From: CALGDE01 sp964655355
GTDB lineage: Bacteria > Cyanobacteriota > Cyanobacteriia > CACIAM-69d
Reading direction: 5' to 3'
NCBI GenBank assembly: GCA_964655355.1
Contig: CAZZMD010000068.1
Location: forward strand, 1 to 15,224
Length of the DNA: 15,224 nucleotides
The notes beneath the pieces are model-generated. The model saw only the letters and a program-made list of their open reading frames with translations, searched no databases and was not told where the DNA came from. Positions 13,443-15,224 of the stretch are shown one piece after another. The first letter of the stretch is position 1; every line of letters begins with the position of its first letter. The position numbers and the translations under genes were made by a program.

Positions 13443-14906
13443 ATGTCAAGGTTTAAGCGTAGAGGGGAGATGGCCGCACGGTCTGATCGCTTCCCAGAGT
13501 TTTTGCAAGAGTTGACTCAGTCAATCTTCGGGCGTCGCAATCCATGGACTTGGGCTGCTTGCGTTCCCCTGGCGATCGCCATCGTCAGCGTCGGAAGCTT
13601 CGCTGCCCATGCAGCGGATGAGCCCCCCACCCCTGAGTACATCCAGGGTGTTTTGAATGCGATTTGGATCACGATCGCTGCAATTCTAGTGATCTTCATG
13701 AATGCCGGTTTCGGCATGTTGGAAACGGGTTTCTGCCGTCAGAAAAATGCAGTCAACATTCTGTCTAAGAACTTGATTGTATTTGCATTGGCAACCCTGA
13801 TTTTCTGGGCGATTGGCTTCTCCTTCATGTTCGGTGAAGGCAATGCCTTCATGGGCTTGAGCGGTTTCTTCCTGAGCAGCCAAGACCCCGCAACCTACGG
13901 TTTGGATCCCTTCCCCGCAGGTTTGCCGATTTCGGTTGCGTTCCTGTTCCAAGCGGCGTTTGCCGGTACCGCTGCCACCATCGTTTCCGGGGCGGTTGCA
14001 GAGCGGATTCGTTTCGATGCATTCTTGCTCTTCAGCTTGCTGCTGGTGGGTATTTCCTACCCCATCACCGGTCACTGGGTTTGGAGTGGTAATGCTTGGT
14101 TGGGTGAAGTGGGTTTCTCCGACTTCGCTGGTTCCACCGTTGTGCACTCTGTGGGTGGCTGGGCCGCTCTGATGGGTGCTGCGATTCTTGGTCCCCGTAT
14201 GGGCAAGTACGAGAACGGTCAGGCACGGGCTATCCCCGGTCACAACATGAGCATTGCAACCCTGGGTTGCTTGATTCTGTGGATCGGCTGGTTTGGTTTC
14301 AACCCCGGCTCTGTGCTGGGTGCGGATGAGACCGTTCCTTACATCGCATTGACCACCAACCTGGCAGCTGCTGCCGGTGGTGTGGCTGCGACCCTGACCT
14401 CCTGGGCCACCTCCGGTAAGCCCGACCTGTCCATGATTATCAACGGCATCCTGGCTGGCTTGGTGGGTATCACCGCTGGTTGCGACGGCGTTGATTACTT
14501 CGGTGCTGTGATTGTTGGCGCGATCGCCGGCATCATCGTTGTGTTCTCCGTGGGCTTCATCGATTCTGTCCTGAAGATTGATGACCCCGTAGGCGCAACG
14601 TCCGTTCACTTGACCTGTGGTATCTGGGGCACCTTGGCGGTTGGCTTGTTCAACACCGAGAGTGGCTTGTTCTACGGCGGTGGCTTCGCACAAGTCATTG
14701 CTCAGGTGATCGGTATCGCCAGCATCGGTGGTATGACCGTTCTGCTGTCCACCATCTTCTGGTTCGTGCTGAAGTCCACTGTGGGCATCCGCGTGAGCGC
14801 TGAGGAAGAGAGCATGGGCTTGGATGTCGGCGAGCACGGCATGGAAGCTTACAGCGGCTTTATGAAGGACAGCACCATGATGGGTTCTGGTTCTGCTGAG
14901 GGTTAA
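13443..14906 (+). CDS. amt: Ammonium transporter, Amt family
   Basis: This inner-membrane ammonium channel/transporter supplies external ammonium for glutamine synthetase. The 487-residue protein has an N-terminal signal sequence (hydrophobic about 36-57, AHA|ADE) and then about eleven membrane helices. Family landmarks are NAGFGMLETGFCRQKN (87-102), FQAAFAGTAATIVSGAVAER (169-188), TGHWVW (209-214), DFAGSTVVHSVGGWAAL with pore His235, GWFGFNPGS (282-290) and SVHLTCGIWG with the second pore His389. The C-terminal tail holds GLDVGEHGMEAY, the region through which PII/GlnK commonly regulates Amt. ATG 13443 is taken (GAGGAG at 13423-13428, rather distant); GTG 13428 and ATG 13470 are alternatives. 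Codon use shifts toward GGT, GTT, ACC and TTG relative to neighbours, suggesting high expression. Controlled by the NtcA box at 13155. Confidence 0.96.
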   Translation: MSRFKRRGEMAARSDRFPEFLQELTQSIFGRRNPWTWAACVPLAIAIVSVGSFAAHAADEPPTPEYIQGVLNAIWITIAAILVIFMNAGFGMLETGFCRQKNAVNILSKNLIVFALATLIFWAIGFSFMFGEGNAFMGLSGFFLSSQDPATYGLDPFPAGLPISVAFLFQAAFAGTAATIVSGAVAERIRFDAFLLFSLLLVGISYPITGHWVWSGNAWLGEVGFSDFAGSTVVHSVGGWAALMGAAILGPRMGKYENGQARAIPGHNMSIATLGCLILWIGWFGFNPGSVLGADETVPYIALTTNLAAAAGGVAATLTSWATSGKPDLSMIINGILAGLVGITAGCDGVDYFGAVIVGAIAGIIVVFSVGFIDSVLKIDDPVGATSVHLTCGIWGTLAVGLFNTESGLFYGGGFAQVIAQVIGIASIGGMTVLLSTIFWFVLKSTVGIRVSAEEESMGLDVGEHGMEAYSGFMKDSTMMGSGSAEG

Positions 14907-14931
14907 TTCCCAACGCTAGGTGAGTGATACG

Positions 14932-14952
14932 GTTGGCAGATTTATTGCCAAT
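14932..14952 (+). other. First hairpin after amt
   Basis: TTGGCA (14933-14938) and TGCCAA (14946-14951) form a perfect 6-bp stem with a 7-base AT-rich loop (plus a G-T pair outside), 25 bp after the amt stop. No T-run follows it. It precedes the stronger terminator at 14979 and may stabilise the amt mRNA 3' end. Confidence 0.4.
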
Positions 14953-14978
14953 GGGATCAGTCGATTAATTTAGCGAAC

Positions 14979-15023
14979 AATAAACGCCTCTCGGTTTTGG
15001 TCGGGGGGCGTTTATTACTTTTT
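14979..15023 (+). terminator. Intrinsic terminator of amt
   Basis: Perfect 10-base arms AATAAACGCC (14979-14988) and GGCGTTTATT (15007-15016) are extended inward by G-C and G-T pairs to a TTTTGG loop. They are followed by AC and five Ts (15019-15023). This is a convincing rho-independent terminator between amt and the tRNA gene. Confidence 0.85.
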
Positions 15024-15074
15024 GGACTCGTTTTGGGGCGGACTGGGTGGGGATCAATCCCGTGGGAAATAAGT

Positions 15075-15103
15075 TTGTTGCAGGACCCAAGATTCGATAC
15101 AAT
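15075..15103 (+). promoter_or_regulatory. Promoter candidate for tRNA-Cys
   Basis: TTGTTG (15075-15080) and TACAAT (15098-15103) are separated by 17 bp. Both hexamers are close to sigma-70 consensus. The predicted start near 15110 gives about 40 nt of 5' leader for RNase P to remove before the tRNA at 15151. Confidence 0.55.
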
Positions 15104-15150
15104 GCAAGTCGCTGTGAAAGCGTTATGAATTCGATGCTTTCGCGCAGTGG

Positions 15151-15221
15151 GGCGGCATGGCCAAGTGGTAAGGCAGAGGATTGCAAATCCTTTATCCCCA
15201 GTTCGAATCTGGGTGCCGCCT
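15151..15221 (+). tRNA. tRNA-Cys (GCA)
   Basis: The acceptor stem GGCGGCA (15151-15157) pairs fully with TGCCGCC (15214-15220). A D-arm (GCC ... GGC), an anticodon arm GAGGA-TTGCAAA-TCCTT with anticodon GCA at 15183-15185, and a T-arm CCCAG-TTCGAAT-CTGGG complete a 71-nt cloverleaf. The discriminator base is T (15221), the expected cysteine identity element. CCA is not encoded (TTA follows), as is usual in cyanobacteria. Confidence 0.97.
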
Positions 15222-15224
15222 TTA

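Noticed and set aside
13255..13515. 86-codon plus frame in the amt leader overlapping amt
   Set aside because: It has no proper start codon context, overlaps the real amt start in another frame, and has no family resemblance.
13686..14837. 383-codon open frame antisense to amt
   Set aside because: It lies wholly within the strongly conserved amt gene, its translation is rich in His, Gln, Thr and Gly with no domain, and it is explained by amt codon bias.

Overview
The window is a piece of a cyanobacterial chromosome. The palindrome GCGATCGC (HIP1, the repeat over-represented in many cyanobacterial genomes) occurs more than thirty times in 15.2 kb. An NtcA-type box lies upstream of an ammonium transporter, and the base composition is GC-rich. 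The genus cannot be fixed from this sequence alone. No insertion sequence, prophage, CRISPR array or rRNA is visible. Gene order and codon use look like ordinary core chromosome.

Layout. 1-189 (-): N-terminus of a proline-rich protein cut by the window edge. 190-454: divergent intergenic region with direct repeats and a strong promoter candidate. 455-5010 (+): an envelope-themed stretch holding an MscS-type mechanosensitive channel, a coiled-coil protein, and a proline-rich single-pass protein with two BON-like segments and an OmpA-like C-terminus. 5178-6285 (+): a pirin-family cupin and a double-CDGSH iron-sulfur protein. 6320-8343 (-): a small ArsR-like winged-helix protein, a RecB/Cas4-like nuclease with a four-cysteine Fe-S signature, and a small lipoprotein. 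8648-11731 (+): an HldE N-domain-like sugar kinase, a small membrane protein, and RuvB with unusual terminal extensions. 11814-12716 (-): a 300-residue pentapeptide-repeat protein, convergent with ruvB. 12717-13442: a 726-bp gene-free region with a perfect NtcA box. 13443-14906 (+): the Amt ammonium transporter, followed by two hairpins, the second a good intrinsic terminator. 15151-15221 (+): tRNA-Cys(GCA).

How the genes work together. The clearest functional group is the envelope set at the left, where a tension-gated channel sits beside a membrane-anchored periplasmic BON/OmpA protein and a cytosolic-looking coiled-coil partner. Pirin and the CDGSH protein are two small metalloproteins that may share a redox or iron theme, with the ArsR-like protein convergent to them. 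The amt region shows the expected nitrogen control through NtcA. The remaining genes look like independent housekeeping or conserved hypothetical units.

The most noticeable feature not explained by the genes is the number of short direct or tandem repeats in leaders and intergenic gaps (228-268, 377-438, 2479-2551, 3438-3457, 6668-6718, 8589-8612, 11760-11831). I see no convincing evidence for a wholly new multi-gene system. The best candidates for a closer look are the MscS/coiled-coil/BON-OmpA neighbourhood and the repeat-plus-dyad element before the coiled-coil gene.
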